Positions 42,849 through 50,665 of a stretch of DNA of 64,000 bases are shown here, in pieces; position 1 is the stretch's first letter; each line of letters begins with the position of its first letter. A program made the translations under genes and the position numbers. The notes under the pieces are model-generated. The model was not told where the DNA came from. It saw nothing but the letters and a program-made list of their open reading frames with translations, and ran no database searches. Origin of the DNA: Sphingomonas sp. (lineage in GTDB: Bacteria; Pseudomonadota; Alphaproteobacteria; Sphingomonadales; Sphingomonadaceae); the NCBI RefSeq assembly GCF_024508665.1, contig NZ_JANINP010000006.1:1168001-1232000 (forward strand), given 5' to 3'.

Positions 42849-44363
42849 ATGGAAATTACGTTCAAACCGCTTATCGCGGACCACGGCGTCGACGACAATC
42901 AACCGCAGCTGCTGCCGGCGCAGCAGCGTGTCTATGACAAGCTGGCTGCGGTGGCGAAGCCTGGCTCGGTGACCGCCCTTATCGGCAATGGCGGGTGCGG
43001 CAATACGACCGTCCTCAAGAAATTTGCGGACGACAACGGTCTCAATTTTCTCGACAAACAGAACCTCATCGACCTCTTCGAGGGTGAGACGTTCCATAAA
43101 TATGGGAACGTGGTCCTCGAATATCTCAACGAGGAGCTGCGCCTTCACGGCAACCTCGTCATCGATTCCTTTGGCGAATGGGGCCCGCAGATCGGAAGCG
43201 TGTTCAAGCTCTTCCAACTCGGGATGGCCGATCTGCAAAAACGGGCGTTGCTCGAAGGCTACCGGCTGATCTTCGGTGCGGACTTTTCTGCCTGGGAATG
43301 GGCGCTCGACGGACGCGAAGTGTCGTCCGTTCAGCTCTTTGCGGAACCCTTTGGCGAAGAGGATTATCGCGCCTATTTTGCCGAGCGCTTCGGAGCAGAT
43401 GCGATCACCGCGATCGATTTCGGTGTGGTGCACGACGCGGCCCCGGGGCTGGATCTTTACCAGATCAGCTTCTTGGCCAATTTGCTCGATGGCGCGGACT
43501 TGTCGACCGATAGCGTGATTACCAGTCTCGAGCGTGACGTGCTGAAGGCGAATTTGCGCCTTCGTGAGGTCGAGGCATTGAGCTTCGACAGCTTGCCGGG
43601 ATCGGAGCATATCGCCGAGGCGCTCGAAACGCACATCATCCTGCCGTTCGAGAACAAGGTGCTGGCGCGCGAGCTCGACCTCAAGCCGCGTCGCGGCGTC
43701 CTGCTCTATGGACCGCCGGGCACCGGCAAGACCAGCATCGGCCGGGCGCTTGCGCACCGTATGCAGGGCCGCTTCTTCCTCATCGACGGTACCTTCGTAA
43801 CCGAGCCGCCGGTCGCGTTTTTCGGCATGGTCGATCGTCTCATCGCGCAGGCGAAGAAGAATGCGCCGTGCGTGTTGTTCATCGACGATGCGGACGTGCT
43901 GTTCCAGATCGAGCATATCGCCGGCCTGCAGCGGTATCTTCTGTCGCTGCTCGATGGTCTCGAAAGCGAGACGGCAAGCCATGTCTGCGTGATGATGACG
44001 GCGATGGACGCCAAGAAGGTGCCCGAGCCGCTCCTGCGCTCGGGCCGCGTCGAGCTCTGGCTCGAAACCAAGGCGCCTGACGAAGTTACCCGCGGACGCA
44101 TCCTGGAACGCTGGATGGCAGCCGACATGCCCGGCCGTGAGGATATCGACTATCCTGCGCTCGCCAGGCTGACCCAGGGCTTCACGCCGGCCGACCTCCG
44201 GCGCCTCGCGAGCGATGCCAAGCTGCTCTACGCATCCGACCTCGTCGCCAAACGCCCGATCGCCGACGCCAATCGCTATCTCGAACTGGCGATCGACGAC
44301 CTCATCACGCTGCGCGCCACCATGGCCGAGCGACTGGACGATGCGACCCTCAAGGTCGCCTGA
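42849..44363 (+). CDS. AAA+ ATPase array member 5 (degenerate N-terminal P-loop)
   Basis: 504 residues from ATG 42849, preceded by AAGGGGAAG. The N-terminal P-loop position reads GNGGCGNTT (46-54), with Asn in place of the Walker A lysine. The C-terminal AAA domain is intact (GPPGTGKTS from residue 288) and nearly identical to that of member 1, while the N-domain differs. Members 1 and 5 are therefore mosaic: shared motor, different N-domain, as expected if the N-domain decides position or client. No tail. Confidence 0.9.
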   Translation: MEITFKPLIADHGVDDNQPQLLPAQQRVYDKLAAVAKPGSVTALIGNGGCGNTTVLKKFADDNGLNFLDKQNLIDLFEGETFHKYGNVVLEYLNEELRLHGNLVIDSFGEWGPQIGSVFKLFQLGMADLQKRALLEGYRLIFGADFSAWEWALDGREVSSVQLFAEPFGEEDYRAYFAERFGADAITAIDFGVVHDAAPGLDLYQISFLANLLDGADLSTDSVITSLERDVLKANLRLREVEALSFDSLPGSEHIAEALETHIILPFENKVLARELDLKPRRGVLLYGPPGTGKTSIGRALAHRMQGRFFLIDGTFVTEPPVAFFGMVDRLIAQAKKNAPCVLFIDDADVLFQIEHIAGLQRYLLSLLDGLESETASHVCVMMTAMDAKKVPEPLLRSGRVELWLETKAPDEVTRGRILERWMAADMPGREDIDYPALARLTQGFTPADLRRLASDAKLLYASDLVAKRPIADANRYLELAIDDLITLRATMAERLDDATLKVA

Positions 44364-44511
44364 AGAGGATTTCTCCCATGAACGCTCACACCCTTGTTCG
44401 CGAGGAGCCGCCGGCTGCCAGCGAGATCGTCATCAACGATCCCCTCGCCGCTCTCTCCCCCAGCCAGGCCGCTGCTCTCGCGGAAATCGAACGTATAGCG
44501 CAGGCCTCGCC
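43529..44511 (+). repeat. Duplicated segment, copy B (members 5-6)
   Basis: Ungapped match to 37208-38190 (see copy A). It covers the AAA core of member 5, the junction and the first codons of member 6. Homologous recombination between the copies would delete or amplify about 6.3 kb. Confidence 0.9.
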
Positions 44512-45982
44512 GATCGTGGGGCTTACCGGCCCAGCCGGCATCGGCAAATCGACGATCCTGCGGGCATTCGTTCAGAAACATAATGCGACGGTGATCGACG
44601 TCGAACATCTGCTTGAAGCGCTCGAACTGCGCGACGTAGAAAGCGGTTCGCGCGCGGTGTTTCGCGAGTTCGAGGCCCGGCTCGCCGAAGCGGATATTCT
44701 CGTCGTCGACAATCTGCGGACATTCACGCGTTTTGTGAACGGGCTGAGCGGGTCCTTGGTCGGCGTATTCCTGCGGCTTTTCATGTCCAAGGTCAGGCTC
44801 TCGGGCAAGCGCTTCATTTTCACCGCATCGACCTGGGATCTCGACCAATATGGCGCGAAGGTACAGCGGGTCGCGATCGAACCGTTCGATGTCGAGGATT
44901 ATCGGGCCATCTTGGCGAGCCGAATGGGTAGAGACGCGATCGCTGGCCTCGATGTCGAAACCCTGTTCGAGACCGCCGGCGGATTGAATGGGCGTGACCT
45001 TGCGATCTTGGCCGCTGCTCTGAGAGAGCAGAAGGCGCCTAGCACGCAAGATGCTGTTGCAGCGCTGCTGAAGCATGTCTTGCGCACCAACGTGCGCACC
45101 GAGCAGGTCGAAGCCTTGTCGTTCGCGTCCCTTCCGGGCGCCGAACACATCGCGGCCAAGCTCGAAACGCATATTATCCTGCCGCTCGAACACCCCGAGC
45201 TGGCACGTGAGCTGGATATTCGCCCGAAGCGCGGCGTGTTGCTGTATGGGCCGCCGGGCACCGGCAAGACCAGTATCGGCCGCGCGCTTGCGCACCGGAT
45301 GCAGGGCAAGTTCTTCCTGATCGACGGCAGCTTCTCGACCGATCCGCCGACCGCGTTCTTCGGGCGGGTCAAGCAGATCGTCGAGGATGCGATTGCCAAT
45401 GCGCCCTGCGTGCTGTTCGTCGACGATGCCGATGTCCTCTTCGACATCGTCAACATCTCGGGCTTCGCGCGCTATCTGCTGAGCATGCTCGACGGCATGG
45501 AGAGCGAGAGCGTCGACAAGGTTTGCCTGATGATGACCGCCATGGACGCCAGCAAGGTGCCTTCGGCGATCCTTCGTTCCGGGCGGGTGGAACTTTGGCT
45601 CGAGACGCGTCCGCCTGACGTTGCAACCCGTGCGGAAATCCTGAAGCGTTGGCGCAACGACGAACTGCCCGGCGCGGCTGCTATTGACTATATGGCGGTC
45701 GCCGAGCGCGCGGAGAATTTCAATCCGGCCGATCTGCGGCGCGTGATGGCTGATGCCATGGCCTATTTCGCGGCTGACGAAGTTGCCGGACGGCCAACCC
45801 AGACCGGTGACGCCTACCTGGTTCGGGCGATCGAGGAACTGATCGCGACGCGCAAGCGGATGGCCGAGTTGCTCCACGACGACAGCCTGCGGCTCGGCGG
45901 TTCGAAGAACCGTGACAAATATGCCATGGGGATCGGCGGCCTGGTTGAGGCAAGTTCCAGCTGCAGTCTCATCGGCTGGTGA
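44378..45982 (+). CDS. AAA+ ATPase array member 6, with conserved C-terminal tail
   Basis: 534 residues, paralogue of member 2 including the first 45 residues, which are almost identical. N-terminal P-loop GPAGIGKST (51-59) and the Walker-B-like DILVVDNLRTF are intact. C-terminal AAA: GPPGTGKTS from residue 291, CVLFVDDADVLF, RSGRVELWLE, FNPADLRRVMADA. It ends with the tail GIGGLVEASSSCSLIGW. A GC-rich hairpin follows at 45993, so it probably closes the array. The next gene, a sigma factor, starts 99 bases later. Confidence 0.9.
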   Translation: MNAHTLVREEPPAASEIVINDPLAALSPSQAAALAEIERIAQASPIVGLTGPAGIGKSTILRAFVQKHNATVIDVEHLLEALELRDVESGSRAVFREFEARLAEADILVVDNLRTFTRFVNGLSGSLVGVFLRLFMSKVRLSGKRFIFTASTWDLDQYGAKVQRVAIEPFDVEDYRAILASRMGRDAIAGLDVETLFETAGGLNGRDLAILAAALREQKAPSTQDAVAALLKHVLRTNVRTEQVEALSFASLPGAEHIAAKLETHIILPLEHPELARELDIRPKRGVLLYGPPGTGKTSIGRALAHRMQGKFFLIDGSFSTDPPTAFFGRVKQIVEDAIANAPCVLFVDDADVLFDIVNISGFARYLLSMLDGMESESVDKVCLMMTAMDASKVPSAILRSGRVELWLETRPPDVATRAEILKRWRNDELPGAAAIDYMAVAERAENFNPADLRRVMADAMAYFAADEVAGRPTQTGDAYLVRAIEELIATRKRMAELLHDDSLRLGGSKNRDKYAMGIGGLVEASSSCSLIGW

Positions 45983-45992
45983 ACGAGCACAC

Positions 45993-46014
45993 GCGGGGCG
46001 CCATAGCGCCCCGC
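45993..46014 (+). terminator. Hairpin after the ATPase array
   Basis: A perfect 9-bp stem GCGGGGCGC / GCGCCCCGC with a CATA loop sits 11 bases after the member 6 stop. No T-tract follows, so termination strength is uncertain. Confidence 0.45.
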
Positions 46015-46081
46015 ATGATGCGGTTCTAGCAGACCTTGTGCGTTCCTATTGCGGGTAGAGCCGATCTTTAGGGGGCAAGGC

Positions 46082-46630
46082 ATGAATGCGAGCCGCGGTG
46101 CAACCGTCCAGGCGCTCCATCTGTCCCGGGAGCTGGAGGCAGCGTACACCGAAAGCCATGCCGGGCTGGTGCGCTTCCTGGCTACCCGTCTCGATAGTCG
46201 GCATCACGCGGAAGATCTGGCGCAGGACCTGTTTCTTGCGCTTCCACGATTGTCCTGCGCCGAGCCGGTGCGCAGTCCCAAGAGCCTGCTGTTCCGGATC
46301 GCGCGCAACCTGGCGATCAACTTCAACGGCCAGGAAACGCGCCGCGCGGAAATCCGGGCAGCCAATGCCGATGTGCTTTGGACCGCCGTCGACGAGGTTA
46401 CCCCGGAACGCCATCTGCTCGGTCAGGAGGCGCTCGATGCCATCAATGCCGCTATCGAGGCGCTCCCAGAGCGTACCCGGCAAATCCTCGCCTGGCGGCG
46501 CCTGGAAGGGTGCCGCAACGTCGACATCGCCGCGCGCTTGGGCATCTCCACGACTGCGGTGGAAAAGCATTTGCGGCATGCGATGACCGAGCTGGTCGCC
46601 GCCATCGATGCCTTGTCGAGCGAAGGATAG
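46082..46630 (+). CDS. ECF RNA polymerase sigma factor, FecI family
   Basis: 182 residues. Region 2: SRHHAEDLAQDLFLALPRLS and SPKSLLFRIARNLAINFNGQ. Region 4: EGCRNVDIAARLGISTTAVE then KHLRHAM. A G-rich AGGGGGCAAGG precedes the ATG. FecR follows after 3 bases if it starts at TTG 46634. It belongs to receptor 3, and lies directly after the ATPase array. Confidence 0.92.
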   Translation: MNASRGATVQALHLSRELEAAYTESHAGLVRFLATRLDSRHHAEDLAQDLFLALPRLSCAEPVRSPKSLLFRIARNLAINFNGQETRRAEIRAANADVLWTAVDEVTPERHLLGQEALDAINAAIEALPERTRQILAWRRLEGCRNVDIAARLGISTTAVEKHLRHAMTELVAAIDALSSEG

Positions 46631-46633
46631 CCG

Positions 46634-47578
46634 TTGGCGGTTTTTCGATGGCATAAGGACGATCGCACTGGCTCGGGAATGGCGATGGGTGAGGATGACG
46701 ACAAGGCTGCGAATGCGCGTCTTGCCGCGGCCGCCTGGGTCGAGCGCCTGACGTCGGTCAAGACACCTCGTACGTCCGACATTGTCGAACTCAAGGCGTG
46801 GCTTGCAGCCGATCCTCTGCATCGCCCCGCTTACGAACAGGCGCGCGCCTTGTGGGTGGAACTCGATCGAACCACGCTTGCGCGCCCGCGGCGGATGCCG
46901 CGCATGGCGGGCATGGCGATGGCGGCGAGCTTGGCGGCGGTCATGTGGTGGGGATGGCCCGCCGGCGATCTCGTGACGCCCCAAGGGCAGCTTCGGCAGG
47001 TTCGCCTCTCCGACGGAACCCAGGTCTGGCTCGACAGCGCAAGCGCGCTCGATGTGCGGATCGATGCCACGTCCCGCTCGATATGGTTGTTGAAAGGGCG
47101 CGCCGCGTTCGATGTCGCCAAGGATACGCGGCCATTTTCGGTTGTCGCGGGCGATGCGCGGATCACCGATATCGGAACCATGTTCTCGGTGGATCGGTCG
47201 GACGGCCTCACGGTCGATGTCAGCCGCGGCGCCGTCGACGTCGCGCGCGCCGGGCGCCATGTCGTGCTGAGCGGTGGCCAGGGGGCCGGGTTCGGCGACG
47301 GTGACGTTCGATTCTATCGCGTCGTCGACGATGCCTTCACCTGGCGGGATCATCGCCTGGTTCTCGACAATGTAAGGCTGAAGGACGCGCTTGCCGCGCT
47401 CGATCGATATTATCCGGGCCGGCTCATCCTTACTGCCAGCGATCTGGCCGGCAATCGCGTGAGCGGCACGTTGCGGGTCGACCGGCCTGAAGCCGCGCTC
47501 GAGACCTTGATGCGCAGCCAGCATTTGCGCGCGACCAAACTACCATGGTTGACCTTGGTTTCGCGCGACGACGAATGA
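46634..47578 (+). CDS. FecR-type transmembrane anti-sigma regulator
   Basis: 314 residues from TTG 46634, which sits 7 bases after AAGGA; ATG 46679 is the alternative and still keeps the whole DUF4880-like region (AAAWVERLTSVKTPRTSDIV). One membrane segment (MAMAASLAAVMWWGW), FecR domain (VRLSDGTQVWLDSASALDVR) and STN-like C-terminus (KDALAALDRYYPGRLILTAS). Partner of sigma 46082 and receptor 3. Confidence 0.9.
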   Translation: MAVFRWHKDDRTGSGMAMGEDDDKAANARLAAAAWVERLTSVKTPRTSDIVELKAWLAADPLHRPAYEQARALWVELDRTTLARPRRMPRMAGMAMAASLAAVMWWGWPAGDLVTPQGQLRQVRLSDGTQVWLDSASALDVRIDATSRSIWLLKGRAAFDVAKDTRPFSVVAGDARITDIGTMFSVDRSDGLTVDVSRGAVDVARAGRHVVLSGGQGAGFGDGDVRFYRVVDDAFTWRDHRLVLDNVRLKDALAALDRYYPGRLILTASDLAGNRVSGTLRVDRPEAALETLMRSQHLRATKLPWLTLVSRDDE

Positions 47579-47671
47579 TTTTTAAAGGCCGCGGTTAGGT
47601 TTTTGGCGGCTCATCTGACTCCCCCATGACGTCCGATACAGGATCGGGCAGAATAAAGGGATTGGGGGGTT

Positions 47672-50446
47672 ATGAACGTCGCAAGGAAAGCCTGCATCTC
47701 GTCATGCGTGTCGGTACTCGCGCTCGGAGGAGCCATGGTCGCCGGTGTCGCGATGCCGCTCGCCGCGCAGGCCCAGACAGATGCCGAGGCTGTGGTGACG
47801 GTCGATATTCCGGCAGGGAGCCTGGCCGAGGCGCTGAAGGTCTATTCCGCGCAGACGGGCGTCCAGCTCGTTTATTCGAGCGCGTTGGTCGATGGCATGC
47901 AGTCCTCCGGTGCGTCTGGAAAGATGTCTGCCAAGGAAGCGCTGTTTCGTATCCTCTCGGGGACCGGCCTGACCGCGCAGATGAACGGCGGCAGTGCGAC
48001 CATCATGAAAGCCGATGCGTCGGCGGATGGCGGCGAGCGCGTGCTGGGCGCGGTGCGGGTCCAGGGATCGCAGGGCGGCGGCAGCAGCTTGGCCGGCTCG
48101 ACGCCGGTCAACGGGATCAACGGATCGCGTGATGTGACCGCGACCGAGGGGACGGGGAGCTATACCTCCAACGCGCTGACGGTGGGGTCGAAGACGGCTC
48201 AGAGCATCAAGGACGTGCCGATGTCGGTGTCGGTGCTGACCGATCAGCAGATCAAGGACCAGAATATCACCAACCTGACCGACGCGATGCAGAATATGTC
48301 GGGCGTGACGGTCGCCAATGCGACCATCCCCGGGCAGGAGCAATATTACTCCCGCGGCTATCAGATCACGCAGGTCCAAATCGACGGCGGAGCGCCGCAG
48401 ATCATTTCTGCCAGCGGAAATGTTGGTATAACGACTTATCGCCCGATCATTGACATGTCGCTTTATGACCATGTCGAATTGGTGCGGGGGGCGACCGGCA
48501 CGTTCAACGGCTATGGCGATCCGTCAGGCGTGATCAATCTGGTGCGCAAGAAGCCGCTCGACCACCCGCAATTGCTACTCGATTTCGAGCTTGGTTCCTG
48601 GGGCCGGCACCGAGTGTCAGCTGACGTCTCGGAGCCACTCGCTTTCGGCGGCAAACTACGTGGGCGCTTCATCGCGACGCACCAGGACAACAATTACTTT
48701 TTCAAATACGTCCACAGCAATCTCAACATTCTGTCAGGCACGGTAGAATACGACCTGACACCCACGACCTTGGTCAGCGCCGGCGCGAATTATCAAACGC
48801 AGCGCCAGGATGGTGGCCGCACCGGTATTCCCCGCTATCTCGACGGGGCCCTCCTCAACGTGTCGCGTTCTACCAACTGGACCTTCCCTTGGGTCTTCGG
48901 CACGCAGGAGAACGTCGAATTCTACGGTCAGATAGATCAACGCATTGGTGATAAATGGACTCTGAGATTCAAGGGAACGCGTATTCGGCAGAAAGCTGTG
49001 AGCTACGATGCGCAAGTATCAGCAAGCTATATACCTCCTTCGGACATCGACCATTCGGTCTTTGCTCAATATCGCGGCGCTTCCTCGCCACGAACGAAGC
49101 AGACGCAGTTTGAGGTTACTGTGGATGGATCGTTCAGGCTATTCGGTCAGACCCAGAAGATTGTGCTCGGGGCCAATTATTCGATGGTTGATCAAGGAGG
49201 GAGTGCGACATATAATGGAGAGCAAACAACTGTTAATGGAGAAGTGGTCGGTATATTCGGTAAATATTATTTCGATCCATTTAATTTTGAACCGAACATT
49301 CTAGCCGAGCCATCAAACTATATGAATGTTAAAAGCAAAAATAGTTATATAGAAAAAAATGACATACGTAACATCAATGCTTACGTAAATTTTGAGATAA
49401 CGCCGTTTTCGCGCTTGCATATCGTGTCTGGCATTCATTATTCTGCTTACCGTAGTCGGAGTTACGACTATAATCTCTGCACCCAACGCCTGGTCGATAT
49501 CGGATTTTGTGCCGCGCTCGGGCTACAGCCAGATCCACACAATGGCGTGCTCTACAAAGGCAGCCAGTTCAGTTGGCCACCTTCAGTGGTTGCCAAATTC
49601 GATTTCTCATCTGATTTGGCGGTCTATGGCGGCTATACTGACATATATCAGGATCAGTCTTACCTGCGCACCAAAGATGGCTCGCCATTACCGCCGCTCA
49701 CGGGTGGCAATTTCGAAGGTGGTCTGAAATGGCTTTCGCCGAGCAAGAAGCTCAATATCGCGTTTTCGGGGTACTACATCAGGAAGAAAAATTCGGCGAT
49801 AGCGGTGTGCGACTATGACTCGTCGACCGATCTGCCACAATGCACCGGTTCGGGGTCAGGGCCGGCTTCGGGCGGAGCGCTCGTTGCTCAATCGAATTGC
49901 TGCTTCACAACAGATCCAAACTGGCGCGAGATCAGCTACGGCGTGGATTTGGAGGTATCCGGCGAGGTCCGCAAAGGTTGGCAGATCAGCGCCAGCTACA
50001 ATTGGGGTCGGACGCTCGCCGCGCCCACGGCCGTGTATCCCGATGGAAAGCGGCAACCGCTTCAGAGCTTTCTCCCGCCCCAGCAGTTTCGCTTGTGGTC
50101 GACCTATGCATTTGACGATGGGTCCGCCTTAAAGGGACTGGTGCTGGGCCTTGGCGCCCGCGGGCAGACCAAGACCTTCGTGCAGACCTATTATTGTCCC
50201 ATGGAGAGCGTCACGCCAACCGGGTGCGCGGTATCCGTATGGGACCATCCGGTTTATTTCATCGACCCCGGGCACGTCGTGCTCAACGCGAGCATCGGAT
50301 ACAGGATCAGCGACAAGCTTAGCCTGAATGTCGAAATCGAGAACCTGTTGGACAGGACCTACTTGGCGACCATTGGCGGACTTTCAGTCTCCAATTTCTA
50401 CGGTACGCCTCGCAGTGCGATCCTTACGTTGCGCGGCAAGTTCTAG
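47672..50446 (+). CDS. TonB-dependent receptor 3 with STN signalling domain
   Basis: 924 residues. Signal peptide (AGVAMPLAAQAQ), STN (VDIPAGSLAEALKVYSAQTG), the shared linker (GERVLGAVRVQGSQGGGSSL), plug (IKDVPMSVSVLTDQQIKDQN) and barrel ending in TLRGKF. It groups with receptor 4: both have RSTNWTFPW where receptors 1-2 have STCLC, and both keep the CC motif (SNCCFTTDPNWREISYG). A stretch near 49.2-49.5 kb is AT-rich against GC-rich flanks. ATG 47672 has a G-rich ribosome-binding site. A strong terminator follows at 50461. Confidence 0.93.
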   Translation: MNVARKACISSCVSVLALGGAMVAGVAMPLAAQAQTDAEAVVTVDIPAGSLAEALKVYSAQTGVQLVYSSALVDGMQSSGASGKMSAKEALFRILSGTGLTAQMNGGSATIMKADASADGGERVLGAVRVQGSQGGGSSLAGSTPVNGINGSRDVTATEGTGSYTSNALTVGSKTAQSIKDVPMSVSVLTDQQIKDQNITNLTDAMQNMSGVTVANATIPGQEQYYSRGYQITQVQIDGGAPQIISASGNVGITTYRPIIDMSLYDHVELVRGATGTFNGYGDPSGVINLVRKKPLDHPQLLLDFELGSWGRHRVSADVSEPLAFGGKLRGRFIATHQDNNYFFKYVHSNLNILSGTVEYDLTPTTLVSAGANYQTQRQDGGRTGIPRYLDGALLNVSRSTNWTFPWVFGTQENVEFYGQIDQRIGDKWTLRFKGTRIRQKAVSYDAQVSASYIPPSDIDHSVFAQYRGASSPRTKQTQFEVTVDGSFRLFGQTQKIVLGANYSMVDQGGSATYNGEQTTVNGEVVGIFGKYYFDPFNFEPNILAEPSNYMNVKSKNSYIEKNDIRNINAYVNFEITPFSRLHIVSGIHYSAYRSRSYDYNLCTQRLVDIGFCAALGLQPDPHNGVLYKGSQFSWPPSVVAKFDFSSDLAVYGGYTDIYQDQSYLRTKDGSPLPPLTGGNFEGGLKWLSPSKKLNIAFSGYYIRKKNSAIAVCDYDSSTDLPQCTGSGSGPASGGALVAQSNCCFTTDPNWREISYGVDLEVSGEVRKGWQISASYNWGRTLAAPTAVYPDGKRQPLQSFLPPQQFRLWSTYAFDDGSALKGLVLGLGARGQTKTFVQTYYCPMESVTPTGCAVSVWDHPVYFIDPGHVVLNASIGYRISDKLSLNVEIENLLDRTYLATIGGLSVSNFYGTPRSAILTLRGKF

Positions 50447-50460
50447 GGCGAGGCAAGCAA

Positions 50461-50496
50461 AGCGCGCCGGCGGGAGCCGGCGCGCTCCTTTTTTGT
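50461..50496 (+). terminator. Rho-independent terminator of receptor 3
   Basis: An 11-bp perfect stem AGCGCGCCGGC / GCCGGCGCGCT with a GGGA loop, then CCTTTTTTG. It ends the sigma-FecR-receptor 3 unit. Confidence 0.9.
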
Positions 50497-50665
50497 CAAT
50501 GGGCGCGAATTTCGCGGCAATCACCAATCGGCCGCTTTCGATTCTTATGGTTTCCCATCGGTCAGCTCGTTCCTCATGATCGCTGCATAGGTTCGATGAT
50601 TAGGCTGACGCACTCGATTGTCGGCCGCCAGGCCCTTGTTCAGCACCACCTCAGGGCAGCTGCTG

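Noticed and set aside
38057..45982. Lasso-peptide or other known RiPP cluster around the ATPase tails
   Set aside because: No asparagine-synthetase-like cyclase, small RRE protein, YcaO, LanM or radical SAM enzyme is present in the window, so a known class cannot be claimed.
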